A stretch of 64,000 nucleotides of DNA from NCBI RefSeq assembly GCF_001614315.2, contig NZ_LVEG02000005.1, forward strand, positions 62,001-126,000. Reading direction: 5' to 3'. Position numbers and translations under genes: made by a program. How positions within the stretch are numbered: the first letter of the stretch is position 1; every line of letters begins with the position of its first letter. This DNA is from Halofilum ochraceum (GTDB lineage Bacteria; Pseudomonadota; Gammaproteobacteria; XJ16; Halofilaceae). Positions 9,421 to 19,905 of this stretch are shown here, piece by piece. Under the pieces are notes generated by a model. The model was not told the origin of the DNA. It did no database searches and saw only the letters and a list, made by a program, of their open reading frames with translations.

Positions 9421-9497
9421 TGGCGCGCCCGGGAGGATTCGAACCCCCGACCTCATGGTTCGTAGCCATGCGCTCTATCCAACTGAGCTACGGGCGC
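9421..9497 (-). tRNA. tRNA-Arg (anticodon ACG)
   Basis: The minus strand folds as a full cloverleaf. The acceptor stem is GCGCCCG with CGGGCGC, followed by discriminator G and an encoded CCA at 9423-9421. The D arm is GCTCAGTTGGATAGAGC. The anticodon stem is CATGG/CCATG around loop CTACGAA, giving anticodon ACG. The T arm contains GGTTCGAATCC. The gene has its own promoter just upstream. Its 3' end faces the mobile-element genes, the usual orientation when a tRNA 3' end serves as the integration site. Confidence 0.95.
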
Positions 9498-9513
9498 CTG
9501 TCGAGAAAGCGGG

Positions 9514-9542
9514 ATTATCCCGGCGAGGGGCGGTTGGGTCAA
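9514..9542 (-). promoter_or_regulatory. Sigma-70 promoter of tRNA-Arg
   Basis: On the minus strand TTGACC (9542-9537), a 17-base spacer and GATAAT (9519-9514) give a near-consensus promoter. The expected start point is about ten bases before the mature tRNA 5' end at 9497. It lies in the 54-base gap after the stop of the MnmC(o)-like gene, so the tRNA is transcribed independently. Confidence 0.75.
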
Positions 9543-9551
9543 GGTGGTTGG

Positions 9552-10655
9552 TTATTTCAGATTGGCATCGGTGGGATGGCCGTCGCGGCGGTTTTCCGGG
9601 GAGAGAAAACGCAGGAGCGGATGGCGGTGGCCATCGATGGCATTGGCGAGGAGCTGGGCGGCCAGGGGTGTCGTCAGCAGGCCGTGGGCGCCGTGGCCGG
9701 CGGTGATCCAGAGATTGTCGGCGAGGCGGCCGACGAGGGGGATCCGGTTGGGTGTGGTGGCGCGGAAGCCGACGAACCGGTCGATCGCTTCGGGGATTTC
9801 GGCGAGCCCGAGACACCGCTGAGCGAATGCGAGGTTGGTCTGGTCGTCTTCGGCGCGTGGCGCCGGGTCGGTGTCGCCGCGTTGGAGAGTGGCGCCGACC
9901 CAATGGGTTCCACCGATTGCGGGCGTGATGTAACCGCCACCCGATATCGGTACCCGCAAGCCGGCGCTCGCGGCGGTCGCGCGGAACGCGGTGGCCTGCC
10001 CGCGGGCGGGGAGCAGCCAGCGGCGGCTCTCTGGCCACAGCCGCGTGCAGGCGGTGCCGGCCGCTATGATCGCGGTTGTGGCCGTGGCAAGTGGCTCGCC
10101 GGCAGCGCTCTGCGCGGTCCAGCCATCCTCGTGCGCCACCAGCCGTTCGACACGCCCGCCACGGGTATGGATCGAGCCGGCATGCAGTGACCGCAACGCG
10201 TTGGCCAGCCGGTCGGGCTGGATGCACGCGCCGCGGCGATGCAGCACGCCATCGGAGGGTGGTTCGATACCGATCGCCGCCCGGGCGTCGGCCGGTGTGA
10301 CGTGGCGCGCGTCCGGGTCATCGGGTGGGACGCGCCGGTGTCTGGCCCGATCGCGTTCGTTGCCCGGCAGCAGCAGGGTGCCGCGCGCGGTCCGGCCACA
10401 GTCGAATCCGGCCCGCTCGAGGTGGGCGAGCCAGCTCTCGGTTACGTTCAGGCCGCGGCGGCGCAGGCGGGTCAGTGGATCGGTCGCGCCGCCGATGGTG
10501 GCCGCCATGACGGCGGCGGGGATGTCCGAGGCGCGGTCGGCGTCATCGTCGGCGATCAGGGTGACGCGCCAGCCGCGCCGGGCGAGTACGGCGGCCGCGG
10601 CGCTGCCGGCCAGGCCGCCGCCGATGATCAGGGCGGTCCGGGGCCGCCGGCTCAC
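9552..10655 (-). CDS. Stand-alone MnmC C-terminal-type FAD-dependent oxidoreductase
   Basis: A 367-residue flavoprotein of the DAO fold. The N-terminus has the dinucleotide-binding motif [12 protein letters not shown]. Several blocks match the oxidoreductase half of MnmC as I remember it: [33 protein letters not shown] followed by EDDQ, the [12 protein letters not shown] block, and [15 protein letters not shown]. In MnmC this half converts cmnm5(s2)U34 to nm5(s2)U34 in tRNA. The methyltransferase half is absent here, so this is a single-domain MnmC(o)-like protein; a glycine-oxidase-like amine oxidase is the alternative. The GTG start at 10655 overlaps the ispG stop (GTGA), so it is coupled to ispG. 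Confidence 0.7.
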   Translation of the reverse strand: MSRRPRTALIIGGGLAGSAAAAVLARRGWRVTLIADDDADRASDIPAAVMAATIGGATDPLTRLRRRGLNVTESWLAHLERAGFDCGRTARGTLLLPGNERDRARHRRVPPDDPDARHVTPADARAAIGIEPPSDGVLHRRGACIQPDRLANALRSLHAGSIHTRGGRVERLVAHEDGWTAQSAAGEPLATATTAIIAAGTACTRLWPESRRWLLPARGQATAFRATAASAGLRVPISGGGYITPAIGGTHWVGATLQRGDTDPAPRAEDDQTNLAFAQRCLGLAEIPEAIDRFVGFRATTPNRIPLVGRLADNLWITAGHGAHGLLTTPLAAQLLANAIDGHRHPLLRFLSPENRRDGHPTDANLK

Positions 10656-11896
10656 GCCGGGGTGTCGCTGTGCCCGTAATTGCGCTCGACGTAGTCCTCG
10701 ACAATCGCCTCGAACTCTTCGGCGATATGGTCGCCCTTGAGCGTGACCGTCTTTTCGCCGTCCACGTACACGGGCGCCACCGGGCGCTCCCCGGTGCCGG
10801 GGAGGCTGATGCCGATATGGGCGTTGCGGCTTTCGCCGGGACCATTGACCACGCAGCCCATGACAGCGACACGCATCTCCTCGACCCCGGGATAGACATC
10901 CTTCCATTCGGGCATCTTGCGGCGCAGATGGCCCTGGATGTCTTCCGCGAGCTGCTGGAAGTAGGTGCTGGTGGTGCGCCCGCAGCCGGGGCAGGCGATG
11001 ACGCTCGGGACGAACGCCCGCAAGCCGAGGCTCTGCAGGATGTGCTGGGCCACCTCGACCTCGCGGGTGCGCGGGCCGCCGGGTTCCGGCGTGAGGGAGA
11101 TGCGGATGGTGTCGCCGATGCCCTCCTGCAGGAGCACGGACAGCGCCGCCGTCGATGCGACGATCCCCTTGCTGCCGGTGCCGGCCTCGGTCAGGCCCAG
11201 GTGCAGGGCCCATTCACCGCGCGCGGCGAGATCGCGATAGACCGCGATCAGGTCCTGGACGCCGCTCATCTTGCAGGACAGCACGATCCGGTGCCGGGGC
11301 AGGCCCAGTTCCTCGGCGCGCAGGGCGCTGCCGATGGCGGATTCGACGACGGCCTCGCGGTTGATCAGCGTCAGATCGCGCGGTTCGTCACGCCGCTGGT
11401 TTTCGTCGAGCAGGCGCGCCATCAGGTCCTGGTCGAGACTGCCCCAGTTGACCCCGATGCGCACGGGCTTGTCGTAGTGACAGGCGAACTCGATCATCTG
11501 CGCGAACTGCTCGTCGCGGCGCTTGCCCTTGCCGACGTTGCCCGGATTGATCCGGAACTTGGACAGCGCCTCCGCGCAGGCCGGGTGGTTCGACAGCAGT
11601 TTGTGTCCGTTGAAATGGAAATCGCCGACCAACGGGGTGCGGCATCCGGCCGCGTCGAGGCGTTCACGGATATGCGGTACCGCCGCCGCGGCGGGGTCAC
11701 TGTTGACCGTGATCCGCACGATCTCGGAGCCCGCTTCGGCCAGTTCGAGCACCTGTTGGACGGTCGCTTCGATGTCGGCCGTATCGGTATTGGTCATCGA
11801 CTGCACGACGACCGGGTGGTCGCCGCCAACCGTGACGTCGCCGACCGGGACGCCCACGGTGGGGTGTCTCCGGATGGGGTTGAGGGGGTCGCTCAT
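10652..11896 (-). CDS. ispG: 4-hydroxy-3-methylbut-2-en-1-yl diphosphate synthase
   Basis: IspG (GcpE), 414 residues, converts methylerythritol cyclodiphosphate to HMBPP in the MEP isoprenoid pathway, using a [4Fe-4S] cluster and flavodoxin. Visible features are the N-terminal TIM-barrel opening ([18 protein letters not shown]), the GVNWGSLD block, the cluster motif CPGCGRTT in the C-terminal half, and [11 protein letters not shown]. The length is slightly above the usual ~370 of E. coli. The start has GGAGG just upstream. It is divergent from hrcA, and its stop overlaps the start of the MnmC(o)-like gene. Confidence 0.95.
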   Translation of the reverse strand: MSDPLNPIRRHPTVGVPVGDVTVGGDHPVVVQSMTNTDTADIEATVQQVLELAEAGSEIVRITVNSDPAAAAVPHIRERLDAAGCRTPLVGDFHFNGHKLLSNHPACAEALSKFRINPGNVGKGKRRDEQFAQMIEFACHYDKPVRIGVNWGSLDQDLMARLLDENQRRDEPRDLTLINREAVVESAIGSALRAEELGLPRHRIVLSCKMSGVQDLIAVYRDLAARGEWALHLGLTEAGTGSKGIVASTAALSVLLQEGIGDTIRISLTPEPGGPRTREVEVAQHILQSLGLRAFVPSVIACPGCGRTTSTYFQQLAEDIQGHLRRKMPEWKDVYPGVEEMRVAVMGCVVNGPGESRNAHIGISLPGTGERPVAPVYVDGEKTVTLKGDHIAEEFEAIVEDYVERNYGHSDTPA

Positions 11897-11996
11897 CGCG
11901 CCTCCGGTGTTCGGGCATGGCCCGTCGGGGCGCGTATTCTAGCGCGCCGGCCGTGTCCGCACATAGGCCATCGTGGCAATCATGGATAGTGGCGTA

Positions 11997-12023
11997 TTGG
12001 CACTCGCCCACCGGGAGTGCCAA
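11997..12023 (+). promoter_or_regulatory. CIRCE operator (HrcA binding site) upstream of hrcA
   Basis: A perfect inverted repeat with TTGGCACTC at 11997-12005, a 9-base spacer at 12006-12014 and GAGTGCCAA at 12015-12023. The CIRCE consensus is TTAGCACTC-N9-GAGTGCTAA, so there is one symmetric change per arm and the spacing is exact. It sits 29 bases before the hrcA start, implying autoregulation. A possible -10 (TAGAAT, 12041-12046) lies only 7 bases before the ATG, with a weak -35 overlapping the right arm. Confidence 0.93.
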
Positions 12024-12052
12024 CGCTCGGGGTCGTTCGGTAGAATGCCGGC

Positions 12053-13120
12053 ATGGTATCCAGCGATCACACCAGCCCGCTGAACGAGCGCAGCCGTCAT
12101 CTGCTCCAGGTACTGGTCGAGCAGCACATCCGCGCCGGCGAGCCGATCGGATCGCGCAGCCTGGCCCGCGCCTCCGGACTCGGTCTGAGTGCCGCGACGA
12201 TCCGCAACGTGATGTTCGACCTCGAGGAGCAGGGTTACATCCGCGCGCCCCATACGTCGGCCGGTCGCGTACCGACGGAACGCGGCTACCGGCTGTTCGT
12301 GGATCATCTGCTGGGGATGAAGCCCACGGGGCAGATCTCCGCGGCCGAGCTGCGCGAGCAGCTCCAGCTGGATGCCGACGATGCGCCGCAGGATCTGGTC
12401 GAGTCGGTTTCCTCGTTCCTGTCGGGGTTCACCAGCATGGCCGGCGTCGTGACCCTGCCCCGACGCGAGGTGTCAAAGCTGCGCTATATCGAGTTCCTGC
12501 CGCTCGGTGAGCAGCGGGTGCTGGTGATCCTCGTGGTCAATGATCACGAAGTCCAGAACCGGGTGATCCACACGGATCGCGATTACAGCCGCTCGGAGCT
12601 CGAGCGGGCCACCAATTATCTCAACCGGCAGTTCGGCGGCCGCGACCTGAACGATGTGCGTGCCTCGCTGCAGCGCGAACTGCGGGCCGCGCGCCGCGAG
12701 CTGGATCGCATGATGGATGCGGTCGTGGACATGGCCGGCAAGGCATTCTCGCCGGACACCCGCGACCGGGATGGAGCGAATTTCGTCCTCGCGGGCGAGA
12801 CCAATCTCATGAATTTCGAGGAGCTCTCGGACGTCGACAAGCTCAAGTCGCTGTTCGAGACCTTCAACCGCAAACGCGATCTCTACGATCTGCTGGAGCG
12901 CTGCTCGCAGGCGGATGGCCTGCAGATCTACATCGGCCGCGAATCCGGCTACGAGGTGCTCGACGACCTCAGCATCGTGGCCGCGCCGTACTCCCAGGGC
13001 AGCGACATCGTGGGCGTGCTCGGCGTGATCGGTCCCACCCGCATGGAATACGACCGGGTCATCTCGGTGGTCGACGTGACCTCCCGACTGCTCGGCGCGG
13101 CCTTGAATTCCCGTTCGTGA
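12053..13120 (+). CDS. hrcA: Heat-inducible transcriptional repressor HrcA
   Basis: HrcA, 355 residues, represses class I heat-shock genes by binding CIRCE. The N-terminal winged helix is typical (LNERSRHLLQVLVEQHIR, GSRSLARASGL, LSAATIRNVM, HTSAGRVPTERGYRLFVD), followed by the GAF-like core and the C-terminal GVLGVIGPTRMEYDRVI. A CIRCE element lies immediately upstream. No Shine-Dalgarno sequence is obvious before the ATG; with TAGAAT 7 bases upstream the mRNA may be nearly leaderless. The 3' end of the gene carries the sigma-32 promoter for grpE. Confidence 0.96.
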   Translation: MVSSDHTSPLNERSRHLLQVLVEQHIRAGEPIGSRSLARASGLGLSAATIRNVMFDLEEQGYIRAPHTSAGRVPTERGYRLFVDHLLGMKPTGQISAAELREQLQLDADDAPQDLVESVSSFLSGFTSMAGVVTLPRREVSKLRYIEFLPLGEQRVLVILVVNDHEVQNRVIHTDRDYSRSELERATNYLNRQFGGRDLNDVRASLQRELRAARRELDRMMDAVVDMAGKAFSPDTRDRDGANFVLAGETNLMNFEELSDVDKLKSLFETFNRKRDLYDLLERCSQADGLQIYIGRESGYEVLDDLSIVAAPYSQGSDIVGVLGVIGPTRMEYDRVISVVDVTSRLLGAALNSRS

Positions 13121-13129
13121 GCCCCATAT
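13102..13129 (+). promoter_or_regulatory. Sigma-32 (RpoH) promoter for grpE
   Basis: CTTGAAT (13102-13108), a 13-base spacer and CCCCATAT (13122-13129) match the heat-shock consensus CTTGAAA-N13-CCCCATNT almost fully. The -35 lies inside the last codons of hrcA and the -10 just after its stop. The grpE start is about 100 bases downstream. Confidence 0.85.
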
Positions 13130-13229
13130 GGGCCTGAGTCACGTGGTGCGCCGCGTCCTGTCCCGGTGCATGGCCGGGGTTTGTGTCGGCGGCGCCCGAT
13201 CGGTTTGGAAGCAGTAACGGAGGCGCAGC

Positions 13230-13862
13230 ATGTCCAACGAGCAGTCCGCGGAACAGCGGGAGACGGAGCGGGACGCCCGCGAAGAGACCCGGGAGCAGGG
13301 TGAGGGCGAAACCGACGCCCCGGACGCCCCCGAGGAGACGACCACCGGGGAGCAGGAGACGGAATCCGCCGCCGCGAGCGATGACCCGCAAGCCGAAATC
13401 GAGCGCCTGCGCGCCGAGCTTGAGCAGGCCGAGGCGCGCGCGGACGAGAACTGGCAACGCGTGCTGCGCACGGAAGCGGAGAAAGAGAATGTCCGCAAAC
13501 GGGCGCAGAAAGACGCCGACACCGCGCGCAAGCAGGCGGTCGAGAAAATGGCCAACGAACTGCTGGGTGTTCGTGACAGCCTCGAACTCGGGGTCGATGC
13601 CGCCCAGCAGGACGAGGCCGATATCGCCAAGGTGCGCGAGGGCACCGAACTGACCCTGCGCATGCTCGGTCAGGCCATGGAGAAGTTCGACATCGTCGAG
13701 ATCAATCCCCTCGGTGAGAAGTTCGATCCGGATTACCACCAGGCGATGTCGATGCAGGAAGTCGAAGGCTACGAGAGCAACACCGTGTACCAGGTGATGC
13801 AGAAGGGTTATCGCCTCGAAGATCGGCTGCTCCGCCCCGCATTGGTGATGGTCGCCAAATAG
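13230..13862 (+). CDS. grpE: Nucleotide exchange factor GrpE
   Basis: GrpE, 210 residues, releases ADP from DnaK in the cytoplasmic Hsp70 cycle. The N-terminal ~55 residues are strongly acidic and disordered (Glu/Asp/Thr-rich). The long coiled coil follows (EIERLRAELEQAEARADENWQR), then the dimerisation helices and the C-terminal beta domain (GEKFDPDYHQAMSM, VYQVMQKGYRLEDRLLRPALV). The start is preceded by GGAGG. The unusually acidic tail fits a halophilic host. It has its own sigma-32 promoter and lies directly before dnaK. Confidence 0.95.
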   Translation: MSNEQSAEQRETERDAREETREQGEGETDAPDAPEETTTGEQETESAAASDDPQAEIERLRAELEQAEARADENWQRVLRTEAEKENVRKRAQKDADTARKQAVEKMANELLGVRDSLELGVDAAQQDEADIAKVREGTELTLRMLGQAMEKFDIVEINPLGEKFDPDYHQAMSMQEVEGYESNTVYQVMQKGYRLEDRLLRPALVMVAK

Positions 13863-13866
13863 ACCG

Positions 13867-13894
13867 CTTGAAATGGGGCCAGCCGACCCCAAGT
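13867..13894 (+). promoter_or_regulatory. Sigma-32 (RpoH) promoter for dnaK
   Basis: CTTGAAA (13867-13873), a 13-base spacer and CCCCAAGT (13887-13894) fit the sigma-32 consensus, with the same spacing as the grpE promoter. It begins 4 bases after the grpE stop, and the dnaK start follows about 60 bases later. The TGGGG at 13874 can pair with CCCCA at 13887, so a small hairpin overlaps the promoter. Confidence 0.82.
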
Positions 13895-13954
13895 TCGGTG
13901 ACAGACGGCGCAGCGCCGTAAACAGAATTTCGCAGAGCTGGAGGAAGCAACATC

Positions 13955-15883
<1,929 letters not shown>

Positions 15884-15888
15884 TTCGG

Positions 15889-15908
15889 CGGCCCGCTCCG
15901 GCGGGCCG
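15889..15908 (+). terminator. Hairpin after dnaK, possible weak terminator
   Basis: CGGCCCGC (15889-15896), loop TCCG and GCGGGCCG (15901-15908) form a perfect 8-bp GC stem 6 bases after the dnaK stop. Only a poor T-rich tail follows (TTACGTTGGTTG), so it may attenuate or stabilise the message rather than end it; dnaJ lies 116 bases further on. Confidence 0.5.
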
Positions 15909-16023
15909 TTACGTTGGTTGTCGCCGGGACGTCCCGGCCGGTCGGTGACCGGTCGCGGACGTTTCCGTTTGTGCGATCGGTCGGCGGGCAACGGCCGGTG
16001 ACCACAGGGGAGGATCCTGGATC

Positions 16024-17154
16024 ATGTCCAAGCGGGATTATTACGAAGTACTCGGGGTCGGGAAGAACGCCAGCGATACCGAGATCAAGAAGGCGTATCG
16101 CAAACTGGCGCAGAAGTATCATCCTGACCGCAATCCCGACGACGAGGAAGCGCTGGAGAAGTTCCGCGAGGCGAAAGAGGCCGCGGAAGTCCTGTCCGAT
16201 TCCCAGAAGCGTGCCGCCTACGATCAGTTCGGTCATGCCGGCGTGGATGGCAGTGCCGGCGGCTTCGGCGGTGGAGGCGGCGGCGGCTTCGGCGGCGCCG
16301 ACTTCTCCGACATTTTCGGCGATATGTTCGGCGACATCTTCGGCGGTGGACGCCGCCGCGGTCGTGGCGCGGACCTTCGCTATAACCTCGAGATCAGCCT
16401 CGAGGACGCCGTCCAGGGCACGGAAACGGAAATCCGCATTCCGACCCTGGTGGAATGCGAAAGCTGCAATGGCTCGGGCGCGAAGCCCGGCTCGACCCCG
16501 AAGACCTGCGGGACCTGTCGTGGTATCGGTCAGGTCCGGATGCAGCAGGGCTTTTTCTCGATCCAGCAGACCTGCCCGACCTGTCAGGGCAGCGGCCAGC
16601 AGATCGACGATCCCTGTGGCCAGTGCCGCGGCAGCGGGCGCACGGAAGAGGAGAAGACCCTCTCGGTGAAGGTGCCGGCCGGCGTCGACACCGGCGATCG
16701 CATCCGTTTGTCCGGTGAAGGCGAGCCCGGCGAGAGCGGGGCCCCGGCGGGCGATCTCTACGTCGAGGTACGGGTCAAGCCGCATCCGATTTTCGAGCGC
16801 GACGGCGCCAATCTGATCTGCGATGTACCGCTCGATATCGCGACCGCCGCGCTGGGCGGCGAGGTGGATGTGCCGACGCTGGACGGGCGCGTGAAGCTCA
16901 AGATCCCGGCGGGGACGCAGTCCGAACGGGTCTTCCGGCTGCGCGGGAAGGGCGTGAAGCCGGTCCGCGGCGGCGCCAAGGGCGATGTGCTCTGCCGTGC
17001 ACGGGTCGAAACGCCGGTGAACCTCACCAACCGCCAGAAGGAAATCCTGGAAGAACTCCAGGCGAGCTTCGAAGATGATACGCGCAAGCACAGTCCGCGC
17101 CAGAACAGCTGGCTGGACGGGGTGAAGAAATTCTTCGAAGATATCGGGCTCTGA
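16024..17154 (+). CDS. dnaJ: Co-chaperone DnaJ (Hsp40)
   Basis: DnaJ, 376 residues. The J domain carries YHPDRNPDD with the HPD triad. A Gly/Phe region ([13 protein letters not shown]) follows, then four zinc-finger repeats ([32 protein letters not shown]), and then the client-binding C-terminal domains. It stimulates DnaK ATPase and delivers clients. GGGGAGG lies 10 bases before the start. It is followed by dapB after 30 bases. Confidence 0.97.
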   Translation: MSKRDYYEVLGVGKNASDTEIKKAYRKLAQKYHPDRNPDDEEALEKFREAKEAAEVLSDSQKRAAYDQFGHAGVDGSAGGFGGGGGGGFGGADFSDIFGDMFGDIFGGGRRRGRGADLRYNLEISLEDAVQGTETEIRIPTLVECESCNGSGAKPGSTPKTCGTCRGIGQVRMQQGFFSIQQTCPTCQGSGQQIDDPCGQCRGSGRTEEEKTLSVKVPAGVDTGDRIRLSGEGEPGESGAPAGDLYVEVRVKPHPIFERDGANLICDVPLDIATAALGGEVDVPTLDGRVKLKIPAGTQSERVFRLRGKGVKPVRGGAKGDVLCRARVETPVNLTNRQKEILEELQASFEDDTRKHSPRQNSWLDGVKKFFEDIGL

Positions 17155-17184
17155 TCGCCTGAACACCACGGACGCGAGGCATCG

Positions 17185-17985
17185 ATGACCCGAGTCGCGA
17201 TTAACGGTGCAGCCGGTCGTATGGGCCGGAATCTGCTGGCCGCCTGCCTGGAACATCCGGAGCTCGAGGTCAGCGCGGCGCTCGAGCATTCGGGGCAGGC
17301 GGCGCTGGGGCAGGATGCCGGCGTACTGGCGGGGGGCGACCCGATCGGGGTTGTCGTCACCGACGACGTCGCCACGGCGCGGTTCGATGTCGTGATCGAT
17401 TTCACCCGGCCCGAGGGGACGCTCGCGATGATTACGCACTGCCTGGAACGGCAGGTGCCCATCGTGATCGGGACCACGGGCCTGTCCCCGGAGCAGCGTG
17501 CCGAGGTCGCCACGGCAGGCCACTACATTCCCGTCCTGATCGCTCCCAATACCGGTGTCGGCATCAATCTCCTCTCGGGGTTGGTGGAACAGGCGGCCCG
17601 GGCGCTGGGACCGGAATACGACGCCGAGGTGATCGAGGCCCATCACCGGCACAAGGTCGATGCCCCGTCGGGGACGGCCCTCTACCTGGGCGAGGCGATC
17701 GCCACCGGCCGCGGCGACAAACTGGCCGATCGGGCGGTCTATGCGCGTGAGGGCCACACGGGCGAGCGGGAGACCGGCGAGATCGGGTTCTCGACCATCC
17801 GCGGCGGCGATATCGTGGGTGAGCACACCGTGTTGTTCGCTGGCCCCGGCGAGCGCATCGAAATCACGCACCGGGCATCCAGCCGCATGCTGTTTGCACG
17901 GGGCGCGGTCCGGGCGGCTGCCTGGATGGCCGCGCAGCGTCCGGGCCTTTACGATATGCAGGACGTGCTCGGCCTGACCCGTTGA
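17185..17985 (+). CDS. dapB: 4-hydroxy-tetrahydrodipicolinate reductase
   Basis: DapB, 266 residues, NAD(P)H-dependent, in the lysine and diaminopimelate pathway. The N-terminus has the Rossmann motif INGAAGRMGRNL. The active-site block EAHHRHKVDAPSGTA carries the catalytic His and Lys, and IGTTGLSPEQ is also typical. GAGG lies 6 bases before ATG. In many gammaproteobacteria dapB follows dnaJ and precedes carAB; here it is followed by fabD, so the local order is rearranged. Confidence 0.96.
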   Translation: MTRVAINGAAGRMGRNLLAACLEHPELEVSAALEHSGQAALGQDAGVLAGGDPIGVVVTDDVATARFDVVIDFTRPEGTLAMITHCLERQVPIVIGTTGLSPEQRAEVATAGHYIPVLIAPNTGVGINLLSGLVEQAARALGPEYDAEVIEAHHRHKVDAPSGTALYLGEAIATGRGDKLADRAVYAREGHTGERETGEIGFSTIRGGDIVGEHTVLFAGPGERIEITHRASSRMLFARGAVRAAAWMAAQRPGLYDMQDVLGLTR

Positions 17986-18036
17986 GCCCCATCGCAACGC
18001 TCCCCTGAAATCAAGAATTCAATACGGAGGACCAGC

Positions 18037-18984
18037 GTGAGTCGTATTGCAGCCGTTTTCCCGGGCCAGGGCTCACAGAGCGTCGGCATGCTGGCCGCGC
18101 TCTCCGAGCAGTGGCCCGAGGTCGGACAGACCTTTCAGGAGGCATCCGAGGCGCTCGGTTATGACCTTGAGGCCATTGTTCGGGACAACCCCGAGGATCG
18201 CCTCAATCAGACCGAATATACTCAGCCTGCAATGCTCGCGGCCGACGTTGCGGTCGCGCGCGTCTGGTCGGCGGCGGGGGGCCCGGAACCGGCCCGCGCC
18301 GCGGGCCACAGCCTTGGTGAGTACGCCGCGCTCGTGCAGGCGGGCGCGCTGGGCTTCGCGGATGCGATTCGGCTGGTAGCCGAGCGCGCCCGGCTCATGC
18401 AGAATGCCGTGCCAGCGGGCGAGGGCGGTATGGCCGCGCTGCTCGGGCTTGACGGCGATCGCGTGGCCGAGATCTGCGAGCATCTGCAGACGGAGCGTAT
18501 TGTCGAGCCGGTGAACTTCAACGCCCCGGGGCAGGTCGTGATTGCCGGACATGCCGACGCGGTGGCCCAGGCGATCGAGGCGGCGCGCGAGGCCGGCGCG
18601 AAGCGTGCGGTCGAGCTGCCGGTGTCGGTACCGTCGCACAGCAGCCTCATGAAGGACGCCGCGGCGAGCCTCGGCGAGTACATGGCCGATATCGAATTCG
18701 CTGCACCCGGCATGCCGGTCGTCCACAACGTCGACGCCGCGGAGCACGCGGATGTGGACGGGATCCGTGAGGCGCTGCGGCGACAACTGTACAATCCCGT
18801 CCGCTGGACGGAGTCGGTGCAGGCCCTGCGTGACGCCGGAGCGGAAGTCTTCGTCGAACTCGGGCCCGGCAAGGTACTGACCGGTCTGGCAAGACGGATC
18901 GATCGGTCTATGACGGCTTTTGCGGTCGAGGATCCGGCAAGCCTGGAAAAGGCACTTGATTACTGCAGGGAGAACGGAGCATGA
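18037..18984 (+). CDS. fabD: Malonyl-CoA-ACP transacylase
   Basis: FabD, 315 residues, loads malonyl groups onto ACP for fatty-acid synthesis. It has the N-terminal FPGQGSQ motif, the nucleophile Ser in GHSLGEYAAL, the catalytic His in VPSHSSLM, and NFNAPGQVVIAG. The start is GTG with CGGAGGACC upstream. The stop overlaps the fabG start (ATGA). Confidence 0.96.
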   Translation: MSRIAAVFPGQGSQSVGMLAALSEQWPEVGQTFQEASEALGYDLEAIVRDNPEDRLNQTEYTQPAMLAADVAVARVWSAAGGPEPARAAGHSLGEYAALVQAGALGFADAIRLVAERARLMQNAVPAGEGGMAALLGLDGDRVAEICEHLQTERIVEPVNFNAPGQVVIAGHADAVAQAIEAAREAGAKRAVELPVSVPSHSSLMKDAAASLGEYMADIEFAAPGMPVVHNVDAAEHADVDGIREALRRQLYNPVRWTESVQALRDAGAEVFVELGPGKVLTGLARRIDRSMTAFAVEDPASLEKALDYCRENGA

Positions 18985-19724
18985 GCCTTGATGGCGATGT
19001 AGCGCTGGTCACCGGCGCGAGCCGCGGGATCGGCCAGGCGATCGCGCAGGAGCTGGGACGCCAGGGCGCGACCGTGATCGGCACCGCGACCAGCGAATCC
19101 GGCGCCGCGGCGATCGGCGAGAGCCTGGAGAGCGCGGGCATCCGCGGCGCCGGCCGGGCCCTCGATGTGCGCGACAGTGCCGGCGTCGACGCGCTGGTGA
19201 AGTCCATCGCGGCGGAGTTCGGGCCGATCACGGTGCTGGTGAACAACGCCGGGATCACGCGCGACAATCTCCTGATGCGCATGAAGGATGCCGAGTGGGA
19301 AGAAGTGATCGACACGAACCTCGGATCGATCTACCGTGTTGCGCGGTCCTGTATCCGCGGCATGATGAAGGCGCGGCGGGGCCGGATCGTGAATGTGGCC
19401 TCGGTGGTCGCGGCCACCGGCAATGCCGGACAGGCGAATTACGCGGCCGCGAAGGCCGGCATGGTGGGCTTCACCAAGTCGCTCGCGCAGGAAATCGGCA
19501 GCCGCGGTATCACTGTCAACTGCGTCGCCCCTGGCTTCATAGACACGGACATGACACGCTCGCTGCCGGAGGCGTCGCGCGCATCATTGCTGGAGGAGAT
19601 CGCGGTGGAACGCTTCGGAACGCCGCAGGAGGTCGCGCACGCGTGTGCGTTCCTGGCGTCGCCGGAGGCCTCCTACATCACCGGGCACACATTGCACGTG
19701 AACGGTGGGCTGTACATGTCGTGA
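18981..19724 (+). CDS. fabG: 3-oxoacyl-ACP reductase
   Basis: FabG, 247 residues, NADPH-dependent short-chain dehydrogenase of fatty-acid elongation. It shows TGASRGIG (cofactor binding), NNAG, and the catalytic Ser-Tyr-Lys set (NVASVVAATG, then YAAAK). The C-terminal HTLHVNGGLYMS is typical of FabG. The start overlaps the fabD stop by 4 bases. Confidence 0.96.
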   Translation: MSLDGDVALVTGASRGIGQAIAQELGRQGATVIGTATSESGAAAIGESLESAGIRGAGRALDVRDSAGVDALVKSIAAEFGPITVLVNNAGITRDNLLMRMKDAEWEEVIDTNLGSIYRVARSCIRGMMKARRGRIVNVASVVAATGNAGQANYAAAKAGMVGFTKSLAQEIGSRGITVNCVAPGFIDTDMTRSLPEASRASLLEEIAVERFGTPQEVAHACAFLASPEASYITGHTLHVNGGLYMS

Positions 19725-19750
19725 CAGCGTTGCGTTGAGACGCTGTCGAG

Positions 19751-19812
19751 ATATGTTTTGTAACTTATTGATAATAAAAATCCGTTCAGCGTATTCACTA
19801 TGAACTGAACGG
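19751..19812. promoter_or_regulatory. AT-rich leader with inverted repeat before acpP
   Basis: An AT-rich island in an otherwise GC-rich region, between fabG and acpP. It contains TTGATA (19768-19773) and an inverted repeat of CCGTTCAG (19782-19789) with CTGAACGG (19805-19812). It probably holds a separate acpP promoter, as acpP needs high expression. The hairpin has its A/T tract on the left, so it has terminator polarity only for the minus strand, where no gene is seen. Confidence 0.4.
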
Positions 19813-19905
19813 TATCGAAGCGGGTAGATAGGCAGGGGTGATTCCCCTACAATACGCCGCACAATCAAGGGCTGCACCACCTGGATTTCGGAGGACCAAC
19901 CCGAC

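Noticed and set aside
10670-11989. Open frame antisense to ispG
   Set aside because: It mirrors a fully recognisable ispG; its product has no family features.
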